Below are positions 33,648 through 42,582 of a stretch of 46,375 bases of DNA, one piece after another (positions within the stretch are counted from its first letter, which is position 1; each line of letters starts with the position of its first letter). The notes below the pieces were generated by a model. The model searched no databases. It saw nothing but the letters and a program-made list of their open reading frames with translations, and was not told the DNA's origin. This DNA is from Hyphomicrobiales bacterium (GTDB lineage Bacteria > Pseudomonadota > Alphaproteobacteria > Rhizobiales > Rhizobiaceae): positions 36,306-82,680 of the forward strand of contig UBTA01000009.1 in assembly GCA_900468065.1 (NCBI GenBank), in the 5' to 3' direction. The position numbers and the translations under genes were made by a program.

Positions 33648-34115
33648 TCAGGGAAATTCGACGACCTTGCTTTCGAACCGGATGACCGGCTGGCCATCCT
33701 GGTTCTCGCCCTCGCACAGGATGGTGTTGATCCGCCATCCCGGCCGCGATTCGAGATCCTTAGCCGCGACGAAGGTGACGAAGTAAGTGATCGTGTTGCC
33801 GGCAAAGACCGGCCGCAGCCAGCGCATGTCGCGAAAGCCGGGCGAGGGGCCGAGTTTTGGCGCAACGATGCCCTCGGCCGCCAGCCGTTTCATTTCGCCC
33901 GTCCAGTAGGGCACGAAGCATTTCATCCAGCCGGCGCAGGTATGCCAGCCCGACGCGCAGAGACCGCCAAATAGAGATTGTCTGGCGAGGTCCGCATCGA
34001 GGTGAAACGGCTGTGGATCGAATTTTTCAGCGAAACGGATGATATCTTCGGGCGTGAAGGTCACGGTGCCGATGCGTTCGCGCGTGCCTTCGGCATGGAG
34101 GTCCGACAGTTTCAT
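33648..34115 (-). CDS. MaoC-like hotdog dehydratase
   Basis: A 155-residue single-hotdog protein of the MaoC dehydratase family. The catalytic Asp and His of hydratase 2 are in FAEKFDPQPFHLD (residues about 29-41), where the canonical motif has GDxNPLH, so the pattern is DPQPFH. A typical FGGLCASGWHT segment follows. Such proteins hydrate enoyl-CoA or related thioesters. Its start overlaps the stop of the next MaoC gene by 4 bp. The two similar proteins may form a heterodimer, as tandem MaoC pairs often do; this is inference. Confidence 0.87.
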   Translation of the reverse strand: MKLSDLHAEGTRERIGTVTFTPEDIIRFAEKFDPQPFHLDADLARQSLFGGLCASGWHTCAGWMKCFVPYWTGEMKRLAAEGIVAPKLGPSPGFRDMRWLRPVFAGNTITYFVTFVAAKDLESRPGWRINTILCEGENQDGQPVIRFESKVVEFP

Positions 34116-34567
34116 GCCTCTTCTCCCTCCGTTTGGCAGCGGATCATGTTGGCATAGTCGCAGACCGCCACGGTTTCACCGCGCTGGTTGGTGACGACGG
34201 CTCGGAGCCGTACGATGCCAATTTCAGGCCTTGAGCGCGAAACGCGCGCATCGATAACGGTGCAACTGCCCAACAATGTGTCGCCGGCAAGCACGGCCTT
34301 CTTCCACTCCATGCTGTCAACGCCGGGAGAGCCTTCCGATGCCGCATCGCGGATGTAGCTATCGCAGAGCATGCGCATCATCATCGCGCTGGTATGCCAG
34401 CCCGAGGCGGCAAGTCCGCCCAGGATGCTGGCCTTGCCACCGTCTTCCGACAGGTGCATCGGCTGCGGATCGAATTCCGACGCAAAGGCGATGACCTCGT
34501 CGGCTCTGACCTCGACCGGTTTGAAATCGAACCGTTTGCCGGCCGGAAAATCCTCGAAATGAAGCAT
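34112..34567 (-). CDS. MaoC-like hotdog dehydratase (second copy)
   Basis: A 151-residue MaoC paralogue with FASEFDPQPMHLSED as the D/H catalytic loop and GGLAASGWHTSAMMMRML after it. The start MLHFEDFPAGKRF has GGAGG about 10 nt upstream; longer frames start in an untranslated region. It is translationally coupled (ATGA) to the downstream MaoC gene. Sequence identity between the two is moderate by eye, most evident in the DPQP(F/M)HL and ASGWHT stretches. Confidence 0.87.
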   Translation of the reverse strand: MLHFEDFPAGKRFDFKPVEVRADEVIAFASEFDPQPMHLSEDGGKASILGGLAASGWHTSAMMMRMLCDSYIRDAASEGSPGVDSMEWKKAVLAGDTLLGSCTVIDARVSRSRPEIGIVRLRAVVTNQRGETVAVCDYANMIRCQTEGEEA

Positions 34568-34655
34568 GGTCAAATGTCCTCCAACACGCACGTTCTAGCA
34601 TCCGTGCGTGTTCTGGGAAATGAAAACAGGAAGGGGCCCGCGCACCAGAGCAAGG

Positions 34656-36098
34656 CTAGAAAGGCAGGTCCTGGCCGTTGATCTTCACCTTCTTGTTCTC
34701 ATCGACAACGATATTCCACATATCACGGCCATCAGGGGCCTGCTTGGCAAAACCCTTGACCATCAACAGCATGAAGGCTGCCTGGCCGAATTCCGGCACG
34801 GTTGCGGCGTTCTGCTGCAGATAGGAAACCGTCTTGTCGAAATCCTTGGCATAGAGGGTGATGTCGGTATTCTGGCGGCCCTGCTGCTCGGGATAGACGG
34901 TGGTCGTGCCCGAGAGGCTGAAATCGTAGACGGCGGAGCGGGCCGAAACCTCGTCATACTTGATGGTCATGACGCCACCCGGCAGAAAGATGCGGCCGGC
35001 TTCAGCCGACTGCTCGTCAGTCAACGGTTTTTCCGCGTCGAAATTGGCATGATCAATCAGATAGGTGATGCCGCTGGCAAGATTGAGGTTTTCCAGCGAG
35101 ATGCGGGTGGTCACGGTTTCAGGAAGTGCTGAGGCAAAGGCATCCGGCACCAGGCCCGGCGGCAGCGACGGCTTATCGATGGTGACGCCGAAACCGACCT
35201 TCGCATCATCCTTCAGGCCGTTGGTATCGACGGTGTAGCGCAGGGTTTCGGCGCCATAGGAGCCGGTCGGCGTGCCGACCTTGAGATTGGCCACCTCGAT
35301 CGATTCCAGCAAATTCTCGAACATCGGCAGGTTGGCGCGAACCATTGACTTGAGGCGCACCTGCTCGGTCGGCAGCAGCTTTTCCTTCTTCACATTGTCG
35401 AGAACGAAGAAAATCAGATCCTGCAGCGGGCGATAGGTGAGCCCGTTGAACGCGACATCCGCCGTCACGCTGTCGGCGGATATATCCACCTTCATCTTGG
35501 CAGGGTCGATGATCGTTTCGGTAAAGCCGTTCATCGTCATGTGGGAGCGGATGTCGATGGTCTGCGGCGTCGCCCGCGTCGTATTCATCGTCGATGTCAT
35601 CGACCCGAACCGCGCCTCGACAGATTGCTGCGGCGATGTTGACGTCATGGAAATACCGCCGGCCGACATGTCGGCGGATTTGAAATAGAGCAGATCGGGA
35701 TCGACGATGCCTTCGGCACGCATCGCGTCGATCTTGTAGGTGAAATCGGTCTTTTCCGTTCCGGCGGTGAACTGCCCCTTCACATCGAGATCGGCAGACT
35801 GGGAAAAGTGCCAGAGCCCGTCTTCCATCGGCCGGATCAGCGATAGAAACGGCTTCAGGCCGGAAATGCTGAAGGTCTTTGGATCGACATCCTCGAGGAG
35901 CACGGTCGGATCGAATGTTACCTCGTAGTCGGCAGTGCCGGGCCGGACCTTGATGAGGCCAGATTTTGCCAGGGTTTCCGGCAGGTAGGCGGTGAATTTC
36001 TGCTCAAGTTCCTGAGCGCCCTGATGGCTGATATCCGCAGCCTGCACCGATTGGGTGAGGAGGGCGGTTGAAAGCAGAAGGGCAGGGATCAGGCGCAT
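34656..36098 (-). CDS. Large secreted protein of unknown function
   Basis: A 480-residue exported protein. The start MRLIPALLLSTALLTQSVQAA has a clear signal peptide and GAGGAG 7 nt upstream; the frame continues about 100 codons farther but without a plausible start. The mature part has repeated beta-strand-like stretches, for example DYEVTFDPTVLLEDV and KVDISADSVTADVAFNGL, rather than helices, and it has no transmembrane segment or Cys. The length and pattern resemble periplasmic beta-rich proteins such as the DUF2125 or DUF945 groups, but I could not assign it. Possibly conserved in Rhizobiaceae. Encoded alone. Confidence 0.7.
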   Translation of the reverse strand: MRLIPALLLSTALLTQSVQAADISHQGAQELEQKFTAYLPETLAKSGLIKVRPGTADYEVTFDPTVLLEDVDPKTFSISGLKPFLSLIRPMEDGLWHFSQSADLDVKGQFTAGTEKTDFTYKIDAMRAEGIVDPDLLYFKSADMSAGGISMTSTSPQQSVEARFGSMTSTMNTTRATPQTIDIRSHMTMNGFTETIIDPAKMKVDISADSVTADVAFNGLTYRPLQDLIFFVLDNVKKEKLLPTEQVRLKSMVRANLPMFENLLESIEVANLKVGTPTGSYGAETLRYTVDTNGLKDDAKVGFGVTIDKPSLPPGLVPDAFASALPETVTTRISLENLNLASGITYLIDHANFDAEKPLTDEQSAEAGRIFLPGGVMTIKYDEVSARSAVYDFSLSGTTTVYPEQQGRQNTDITLYAKDFDKTVSYLQQNAATVPEFGQAAFMLLMVKGFAKQAPDGRDMWNIVVDENKKVKINGQDLPF

Positions 36099-36189
36099 CG
36101 AAAACTCCTCAAGTGATTGCGAGGCAAACATATAGCCGAACGGCCGAAGGGCAAGCGCCATGGCCGGTGTAAAACGCCACAGACGACAA

Positions 36190-36217
36190 CGCCGCTCGCT
36201 AAAGTTAACGAACGGCG
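36190..36217 (-). terminator. Imperfect hairpin downstream of ychF
   Basis: CGCCG-C-TCG-C-TAA pairs with TTA-A-CGA-A-CGGCG with three single mismatches. It lies about 60 bp beyond the ychF stop on the minus strand and lacks a T run, so it is at best a weak terminator. Confidence 0.4.
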
Positions 36218-36276
36218 CTGTCTTGTCTTGAATTGTCTGTCGCAAGTGCAGCCGTTTGGCTGGCCGGACGCTTGGT

Positions 36277-37380
36277 TTAGGTGTTGAAGCGGAAGTGGAT
36301 GACGTCGCCGTCCTGGACAACATATTCCTTGCCTTCGTCGCGCGCCTTGCCGGCTTCCTTGGCGCCGCTTTCGCCGCCGAAAGCGATGTAATCGTCATAG
36401 GCGATGGTGAAGGCGCGAATGAAGCCGCGTTCGAAATCGGTGTGGATGACGCCGGCTGCGGCCGGTGCCTTGGTGCCGCGCGGAATGGTCCAGGCGCGGG
36501 TTTCCTTGGGGCCGACGGTGAAATAGGTGATCAGGTCGAGCAGCTTGTAGCCGGCACGGATCAGCTGGTCGAGACCGGCTTCATGCAGGCCGAGCGCTTC
36601 GAGGAATTCCTTGGCTTCCTCTTCCGGCAGCTGCGCAACTTCCGATTCGATCGCAGCCGAGATGACCACGGTTTCGGCACCCTGCGCCTTGGCCATTTCT
36701 TCAACGGCCTTGGTGTGGGCATTGCCGGATACGGCATCGGCTTCAGCGACGTTGCAGACGTAGAGAACCGGATGGGCGGTCAGGAGATTGAGGCTCTGCA
36801 GCACCAGCTTTTCTTCCGCATCGAGCGTCGGCAAGAGCGTGCGCACCGGCTTGCCGTCCTGAAGCAGCTTCAAGGCAGCATCCATGACCGGCAGCAGGGT
36901 GACGGATTCCTTGTCCTTGGACGCGGCGCGCTTGCGCGTCTGCTCGGTGCGGCGTTCCAGGCTTTCCAGATCGGCGAGCATCAGCTCGGTCTCGATCGTT
37001 TCGGCGTCGCCAACCGGGTTGATGCGGCCTTCGACATGGGTAATGTCGTCGTCTTCAAAGCAGCGCAGCACATGCACGGTGGCATCGACTTCGCGGATAT
37101 TGGCGAGGAATTTGTTGCCGAGGCCTTCACCCTTCGACGCACCACGCACGAGGCCGGCAATGTCGACGAAGGAGATACGGGTTGGGATCAGTTCCTTGGA
37201 CTTGGCGATATCGGCCAGCTTGCGCATGCGCGGATCCGGCACGGCCACTTCGCCGGTGTTCGGCTCGATGGTGCAGAACGGATAGTTCGCGGCCTGCGCC
37301 TGCGCCGTCTTGGTCAGCGCGTTGAAGAGAGTGGACTTGCCGACATTCGGCAGTCCGACGATACCGCATTTGAAACCCAT
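36277..37380 (-). CDS. ychF: Redox-regulated ATPase YchF (OLA1 family)
   Basis: A 367-residue P-loop protein of the Obg family that hydrolyses ATP rather than GTP. The start MGFKCGIVGLPNVGKSTLFN contains the G1 motif GLPNVGKS. An NVAEAD replaces the NKxD base-selecting motif, which is the family reason for ATP preference. The C-terminal TGS-like domain contains YFTVGPKETRAWTI. It associates with ribosomes and is linked to stress and iron-sensing phenotypes. Divergent from clpS across 189 bp. Family length (363-370) fits. Confidence 0.96.
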   Translation of the reverse strand: MGFKCGIVGLPNVGKSTLFNALTKTAQAQAANYPFCTIEPNTGEVAVPDPRMRKLADIAKSKELIPTRISFVDIAGLVRGASKGEGLGNKFLANIREVDATVHVLRCFEDDDITHVEGRINPVGDAETIETELMLADLESLERRTEQTRKRAASKDKESVTLLPVMDAALKLLQDGKPVRTLLPTLDAEEKLVLQSLNLLTAHPVLYVCNVAEADAVSGNAHTKAVEEMAKAQGAETVVISAAIESEVAQLPEEEAKEFLEALGLHEAGLDQLIRAGYKLLDLITYFTVGPKETRAWTIPRGTKAPAAAGVIHTDFERGFIRAFTIAYDDYIAFGGESGAKEAGKARDEGKEYVVQDGDVIHFRFNT

Positions 37381-37569
37381 GGTCTTGAAACCTGTCCGAT
37401 CGAATTCTGTTGCAGTGCCTTTTGCGGAAACTTGGGCCGAGGTCAAGCCTCAGACCGATTTTGCAGGCTTTATAGGCCAGATGGCGCGCGGGCGCATCTT
37501 GTTTGAAGCCTGCTTGCGATGCACAATAGATGTTTCCTCCACTTCCTGTGATCAACGGGCGGATTTCCG

Positions 37570-37881
37570 ATGGCGGACGACGACACCAGTCTCAAGCCGA
37601 AAACGACGACCAAGCCGAAGCTGGAACGGCCGAAGCTCTACAAGGTCATTCTGATAAACGACGACTATACGCCGCGCGAATTCGTCATCATGGTTTTGAA
37701 GGCGGTGTTCCACATGAGCGAGGAGACCGGCTACCGGATGATGATGACTGCCCACAAGATGGGCGTCTGCGTCATCGTGGTCTGCGCAAGGGATATTGCC
37801 GAAAGCAAGGCCAAGGAGGCCACCGATCTCGGCAAGGAGGCCGGGTTTCCGCTGATGTTCACGACGGAGCCGGAGGAATAG
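37570..37881 (+). CDS. clpS: ClpS family adaptor protein
   Basis: A 103-residue N-end-rule adaptor that docks on ClpA and presents substrates with bulky N-terminal residues. The substrate pocket NDDYTP is present, and the His that lines it is in MMTAHKMG. The Met in E. coli ClpS (TPMEFV) that gates beta-branched residues is Arg here (TPREFV), which fits a ClpS2-type paralogue of alphaproteobacteria rather than the clpA-linked copy. The C-terminus TTEPEE differs from the usual CTLEKE-type end. No clpA adjoins it; divergent from ychF. Confidence 0.88.
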   Translation: MADDDTSLKPKTTTKPKLERPKLYKVILINDDYTPREFVIMVLKAVFHMSEETGYRMMMTAHKMGVCVIVVCARDIAESKAKEATDLGKEAGFPLMFTTEPEE

Positions 37882-37899
37882 GACGGGTCTTGTGTAGCG

Positions 37900-38361
37900 T
37901 TAAATCCCGTGCGGGCGCCTGATCTGAAAGCCGGTCTTGTTCTGCGAGAAGCCGCATCCTTCATAGAATTTCAGTGTCGCCGGATCCTTGGAACCGGTCA
38001 GGAGCATGACCTTGTAGCAGCCCTCTTGCCAGGCGGACGCGAAGGCGTGCCGGATCAGGGCTCCCGCATGGCCGCGCTTGCGGTAATCCGTGTGGGTGAC
38101 GACATTTTCGATCAGCGCATAAGGCGCACCGCCGCGGGTGAGGTTTGGAATTACCACCAGCGTCACCGATGAGGTGAAGGCTTCGTCCGATACGCCGATC
38201 AAGATTGTTATGCTGGGATGGGTGGTGATCTCGGCAAAACGGTCGGCTGCGATATCCGGTGCCATCTCAGGATCGTCCGCGTTGAGGTGGCGGTAGAGCG
38301 CAAGCAGTGCCTGGAGGTCGCCTTGTGCAGCAGGGCGGATGCGAAAATCTTCGGCCTGCAC
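37900..38361 (-). CDS. GNAT family N-acetyltransferase
   Basis: A 153-residue acetyltransferase with RPAAQGDLQALLALYRHLN at the N-terminus and the acetyl-CoA motif ENVVTHTDYRKRGHAGALI (R-K-R-G-H-A, about residues 94-99), then LLTGSKDPATLKFYEGCGF. The first Met gives the family length. It begins 4 bp after the pth stop, so it is likely co-transcribed with pth. The acceptor substrate is unknown. Confidence 0.87.
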   Translation of the reverse strand: MQAEDFRIRPAAQGDLQALLALYRHLNADDPEMAPDIAADRFAEITTHPSITILIGVSDEAFTSSVTLVVIPNLTRGGAPYALIENVVTHTDYRKRGHAGALIRHAFASAWQEGCYKVMLLTGSKDPATLKFYEGCGFSQNKTGFQIRRPHGI

Positions 38362-38365
38362 CGGT

Positions 38366-39079
38366 CTATTCGTCCTTGTTGCCGAACAGCTTCTTCAGCA
38401 TGTCGGCCATTGGCCCGGTTGTCGGCAGGATCTTTGGCTGGGCGCTGTTGCGGGCCTGGCGGATATGCGACTTTCCCGCTAGTTTCGCAGGTGCCGCTTC
38501 AGGCTCCGGCTTGCCGCCGGTTGCCAGCGTCAGCTTGTTGAGAAATTGCGAATCCTCTGATTTCACCAGCATCTCCGCATTATCCGCAAGCGCATCCAGA
38601 AGCGGCTCCAGCCAGACCTTGTCGGCCTTGGCGAAGTCGCCGAGCACGTGGTTATGCACCCTTTCCTTGGAGCCCGGATGGCCGATGCCGAGGCGCAGGC
38701 GGCGGTATTCCCGGCCGCAATGGGCGTCGAGCGACTTGATGCCGTTGTGGCCTCCATGGCCGCCGCCGGTCTTGATCCGTGCCTTGCCCTCGATGAGATC
38801 AAGCTCGTCGTAGATCGCCAGAATATGCTTCGGCTCCAGCTTGTAGAAGCGCATGGCTTCGCCGACCGCTTCGCCCGACAGGTTCATGAATGTCTGCGGC
38901 TTCATCAGAAGAACGCGTTCGCCGCCGATCTCGCCCTCCGAAATCAGTGCCTTGAACTTCTTCGACCAGGGCGAGAAGCTGTGGCGCCGCTGGATCGCGT
39001 CGACGGCCATGAAGCCGATATTGTGGCGGTTGCCGGCATATTCGGCGCCGGGATTACCAAGACCTGCGAAAATCAGCAT
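38366..39079 (-). CDS. pth: Peptidyl-tRNA hydrolase
   Basis: A 237-residue enzyme that frees tRNA from prematurely released peptidyl-tRNA. Active-site residues are visible: Asn in GLGNPG (near residue 9), catalytic His in NRHNIGF (near 20), Asp in YDELDL (near 93) and the Asn in [11 protein letters not shown]. The start [11 protein letters not shown] is placed at 39079 by family alignment. The C-terminus has a roughly 45-residue alphaproteobacterial extension rich in Pro, Ala and Lys. It is followed within 4 bp by the GNAT gene. Confidence 0.96.
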   Translation of the reverse strand: MLIFAGLGNPGAEYAGNRHNIGFMAVDAIQRRHSFSPWSKKFKALISEGEIGGERVLLMKPQTFMNLSGEAVGEAMRFYKLEPKHILAIYDELDLIEGKARIKTGGGHGGHNGIKSLDAHCGREYRRLRLGIGHPGSKERVHNHVLGDFAKADKVWLEPLLDALADNAEMLVKSEDSQFLNKLTLATGGKPEPEAAPAKLAGKSHIRQARNSAQPKILPTTGPMADMLKKLFGNKDE

Positions 39080-39222
39080 GGATATATCTCTAACAGTCGG
39101 ACAGACCCGTCTTGCACCGCGTTGGCGACCGGATGTCAACCGTGTGTGGTGTGCGAGCACCTGTTTTATGGCGAGGCTCTCCCCGCATCCGGGTGGCCGC
39201 GCTTCGAAGCCGTCGGGAAATG

Positions 39223-39939
39223 TCAGCGGTTCGAGCGTATTCCATATTTGGCGAAGATCCGGTCCTGCGTGCCATCGGCGATGAGCTTTTCGAGTTGCGC
39301 CTGCATCTTTTCCACCAAGGCATCCGGCAGGCCGAGGTTGCAGGCGAAACCATAGAGCTTGCCTTCGAGGGTGAGGGCGGGTTCAATCGCCGTGCCCTGA
39401 TCGCGCATCGCCTCGAACGTCTTTTCGGAAGTCATCATCAGGTCGATGCGCCCTCCGAGCAGCTTCTTGACCGTGGTTTCCATGTCGGCAGCGAGATCGA
39501 TCTTCGGGAAAGCGTGGTTCTGGAGATAGGTGCGCGAAAAATCCCCACGCTGCGTCCCCACCGTGAAGCGCTTTGCTTCTTCGATCGTGGCCGGATTGAC
39601 GCCCGAGCTCGTCTTGCGCACCATGACCATGCGATCGACGAGCAGGGGCTCGACCCATTTGAAGCGTTTGTCCCGCTCATCGTCATGCCCTGTCGTGAAG
39701 ACGCAGGTCCAGGGTTCATTTTCCGCACGTGACACTGCCCGCGCCCACGGGAGGATTTCCAGCGCGTAGGGGGTGTCGAGGGCCTTCATGATCAGTTCGG
39801 CCTGCTCGACGGCAGCACCGCTGACGACCCCGTCCTTGCTGAAATTGTAGGGAGGATATTCCTCCGTCAGTAATTTCAGGGTTTCGGCATTCGCTGTGCC
39901 CGATAGAAGGAGAGCGAGTGCGAACGCGATGTGTCTCAT
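39223..39939 (-). CDS. Orphan periplasmic solute-binding protein (SBP_bac_3 type)
   Basis: A 238-residue secreted protein. A signal peptide ends near residue 18 (GTANA-ET). The mature part begins [17 protein letters not shown], and has the two-lobed SBP_bac_3 (polar amino-acid-binding type) fold, with the pocket segment [12 protein letters not shown] and the C-terminal [14 protein letters not shown]. No ABC permease or ATPase gene is near. It lies 22 bp after the GGDEF-EAL gene on the same strand, so it is likely co-transcribed with it. The arrangement suggests that it senses a ligand for the GGDEF-EAL membrane protein, as NspS does for MbaA in Vibrio; inference. Confidence 0.85.
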   Translation of the reverse strand: MRHIAFALALLLSGTANAETLKLLTEEYPPYNFSKDGVVSGAAVEQAELIMKALDTPYALEILPWARAVSRAENEPWTCVFTTGHDDERDKRFKWVEPLLVDRMVMVRKTSSGVNPATIEEAKRFTVGTQRGDFSRTYLQNHAFPKIDLAADMETTVKKLLGGRIDLMMTSEKTFEAMRDQGTAIEPALTLEGKLYGFACNLGLPDALVEKMQAQLEKLIADGTQDRIFAKYGIRSNR

Positions 39940-39961
39940 ACCCGTTCTCCCATTATTATCG

Positions 39962-42352
39962 TCATGCGAGACTGGTGGCCTTTGCTTCCGATTCCATTTC
40001 CAGCATCAGCAGCATGTTTTCGATCGGCATCGGCCGGCTGAAGAGATAGCCCTGGCCATAGTCGAGGCCCAGCTTACGCAGCAGTTCCCACTGTTCCTTG
40101 GTCTCAATGCCTTCGGCAACCACGGTACAGCCCATCTGGTGCGAGATCGTCCGGATGCCCTTGATCAGCATGCGGCTCTTGCGGCGGACGTCTGCGGTTC
40201 CGGTCGTCAGCGACCGCGTGAAGGACTGGTCGACCTTGACGATATCGACCGGGAACCGGTTGAGATAGCTCAGTGAGGAATAGCCGGTACCGAAATCGTC
40301 GAGCGCGATGCGGCAGCCGAATTCGCTGAGCTGCTTCAAGACGGCATGGATGTTGGGATTGTCGGCCATCAGCACCGCTTCGGTGATCTCGATGACGATG
40401 CGGGCTGGCGAGATGTGGTGCTTGAGCAGCAGCGCCGCCAACTTGTGCGGAAGTGTCTCTTCGAACTGGAGCGGCGAGAAGTTGACTGCGAGATAGGTGG
40501 TCTCTGTCCCTTCCAGCTGCGTCAGGCGGGCGAGGTGGCTGATCGCCTTTTCCATTACCCGCTCACCGATGCGGGCGATTGTACCGGTTTCCTCGGCAAT
40601 GCCGATTATTTTGGCGGGCGGCAGGATGCCCTTTTCCGGATGGTTCAGGCGCATCAGCGCCTCGAACCCGGCAATGCGGCCATCGCTTAGGCTGACGATC
40701 GGCTGCAGATAGGCTTCGAACCAGTCTTCCTTGAGGCCGGCCTCGATATTCTGTTCCATCTCGTGGCGTTCGCGGGCGGTGTCGAGCATGCTGGTATCGA
40801 AGAGCAGCATGCCGTTCTTGCCGTCGCGCTTGCGCGCATACATGGCCATGTCGGATTTCAGGAGCAGTTCCGCCGCGTTTGCCGCGTGGTCCGGGTATAG
40901 TGCGATGCCGACGCTGGCGCTCACCGATAGCTCGGCACCTTCGACGAGGATCGGTTGGCGCAGGCTGGCGCAAATGCGGTCGCCGATTTCACTTGCCAGG
41001 GCCTCGACGTCCTCGGCGCTGACCAGAATGGCGAATTCGTCGCCGCCGAGCCGCGACATCGTATCGCCGGGGCGAAGGGCGGTGCGGATACGGCCAACCA
41101 CCTGGCGCAACACTTCGTCACCGGCAGCATGGCCGAAATTATCGTTGATCCATTTGAACCGGTCGAGATCGATGAAGATGCAGGCCAGCTGCATCGTATT
41201 CTCGTCGGCCTGGCGGATGCCCTCATCGAGGGCTGCTTCGAAACCCTGCCGGTTGAGAAGGCCCGTCAGATGGTCGGTGATCGCCTGCGCATGGTTGCGG
41301 CTTTCGGCCTGTTTCAGTTCCGTGACGTCGGTCATGACAGACAGGGACAGACCGCCACGCTCGCCGCTGGCCGCACTTTTCATTTCAAGGATGAGGACGG
41401 TCATCGTGTCACCATTCGCCTTGATGAACGGCACGGTGACTTCACAGATATTGGCATGGGTGGTGTTGCCGTTGCGGCGGCGTGCCCGGTAGGTTTCGTG
41501 CCAATGTTCATCGACGAAATCGGTAAAAACACGTCCGATGACATCGCTGCGGGCATAGCCCGTGGCCGTCAGCCAGTAGTCGCTGACAGCGGTGAGGCAA
41601 TTGGCCGGATCAAGCGAAAACAGCATGGAGGGGGTGAGGTTGTAGATGTCAGTTGCCCGGCTATGGGCGAGCTTCAGTTCGGTTTCCTCACACTCCAGCT
41701 TGCTCTGCATCTCGTTGAAATTAAGTGCCAGGGCTCCCATCTCGTCGTCCGATGTCCAGTCGACATGGTGGCGCGAACCGAGCCGCCTTGTGGCTTCGAT
41801 TGCTGCCGTCAACCGCATCAGCGGCCGGATGACGGTCAGGCGGTTGCCGAGGATGGCCGCGGCAAAGACAATACCGACGGCAACGATCAGGATAAAGAAT
41901 ATGCTCAGCTCATCCTTGCTGAAGCGCGACAGGAGGCCGGGCGTGGAGACCCATATTTCCAGAGTGCCGACAGATCTTTGGCCGTCCTTTGAATTATAAA
42001 GGATTTCCTTGGTGAGGACCTTGTGCGGCAGGCTGGCATCCACTGGGCCAGCGGGAAGAGTGACGGAGATCGATCGTGAACTGTCCTTGACCTGAACGGA
42101 CATGATCGCTGCATCGCCGATCAGCGATTTTGCGATCTGCTCGACACCGTCGGTGTCGAAATCCCAGAGGGGCTTGGCAAGCGCCTGAGCACCTGCCTCC
42201 ATGAGAACCTGCGTGTTCTGCAAGCTTTCACGCGCAACGCGCTCTGACGACAGGGTCAGAAACAACACGATCAGCGGAGCGATAAAGACAAGCATCGCAC
42301 CACAAACGATCGCAATAAAACGATTTTCAACAGAGTGCATCATTGGATGCAC
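39962..42352 (-). CDS. Membrane PAS-GGDEF-EAL cyclic-di-GMP enzyme with periplasmic sensor domain
   Basis: A 796-residue inner-membrane protein. TM1 is at about 12-34, a periplasmic domain at about 35-148, TM2 at about 149-170, then a HAMP-like linker (171-222), a PAS domain (about 235-345), GGDEF (about 352-515; GGDEF at 436-440 intact, I-site RPGD at 427-430) and EAL (about 530-785; EAL at 564-566, with DDFGTGYSS at 685-693). Both active sites look catalytically competent, so it can make or break c-di-GMP. The Met at residue 4 or 5 is an alternative start. The next gene, 22 bp on, encodes a solute-binding protein. It lies between pth and rplY. Confidence 0.9.
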   Translation of the reverse strand: MHPMMHSVENRFIAIVCGAMLVFIAPLIVLFLTLSSERVARESLQNTQVLMEAGAQALAKPLWDFDTDGVEQIAKSLIGDAAIMSVQVKDSSRSISVTLPAGPVDASLPHKVLTKEILYNSKDGQRSVGTLEIWVSTPGLLSRFSKDELSIFFILIVAVGIVFAAAILGNRLTVIRPLMRLTAAIEATRRLGSRHHVDWTSDDEMGALALNFNEMQSKLECEETELKLAHSRATDIYNLTPSMLFSLDPANCLTAVSDYWLTATGYARSDVIGRVFTDFVDEHWHETYRARRRNGNTTHANICEVTVPFIKANGDTMTVLILEMKSAASGERGGLSLSVMTDVTELKQAESRNHAQAITDHLTGLLNRQGFEAALDEGIRQADENTMQLACIFIDLDRFKWINDNFGHAAGDEVLRQVVGRIRTALRPGDTMSRLGGDEFAILVSAEDVEALASEIGDRICASLRQPILVEGAELSVSASVGIALYPDHAANAAELLLKSDMAMYARKRDGKNGMLLFDTSMLDTARERHEMEQNIEAGLKEDWFEAYLQPIVSLSDGRIAGFEALMRLNHPEKGILPPAKIIGIAEETGTIARIGERVMEKAISHLARLTQLEGTETTYLAVNFSPLQFEETLPHKLAALLLKHHISPARIVIEITEAVLMADNPNIHAVLKQLSEFGCRIALDDFGTGYSSLSYLNRFPVDIVKVDQSFTRSLTTGTADVRRKSRMLIKGIRTISHQMGCTVVAEGIETKEQWELLRKLGLDYGQGYLFSRPMPIENMLLMLEMESEAKATSLA

Positions 42353-42525
42353 CCGGTCGCGTTACCACTCTTACGTCCCATTAGGATTCTCGTACACTGA
42401 AGCCGGAAAAATCCCCCAGCGACAACACATCATGAAAATCTTAAATGTTGCTGAAACCTCAGGATAAAAGCTGAGGAGGCGGTTCAATCGTAGTGGAAAG
42501 GAAAGGCGTGTAACGCCCAACAAAA

Positions 42526-42554
42526 AACCCGCCTCACGCGGTGTGAGACGGGTT
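42526..42554 (-). terminator. Terminator of rplY
   Basis: AACCCGCCTCAC (42526-42537) pairs with GTGAGACGGGTT (42543-42554) with one mismatch, and on the minus strand is followed by a run of T (42521-42527). Confidence 0.85.
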
Positions 42555-42582
42555 CACAATCCAGGCCGTCAGGCCTCGATTT

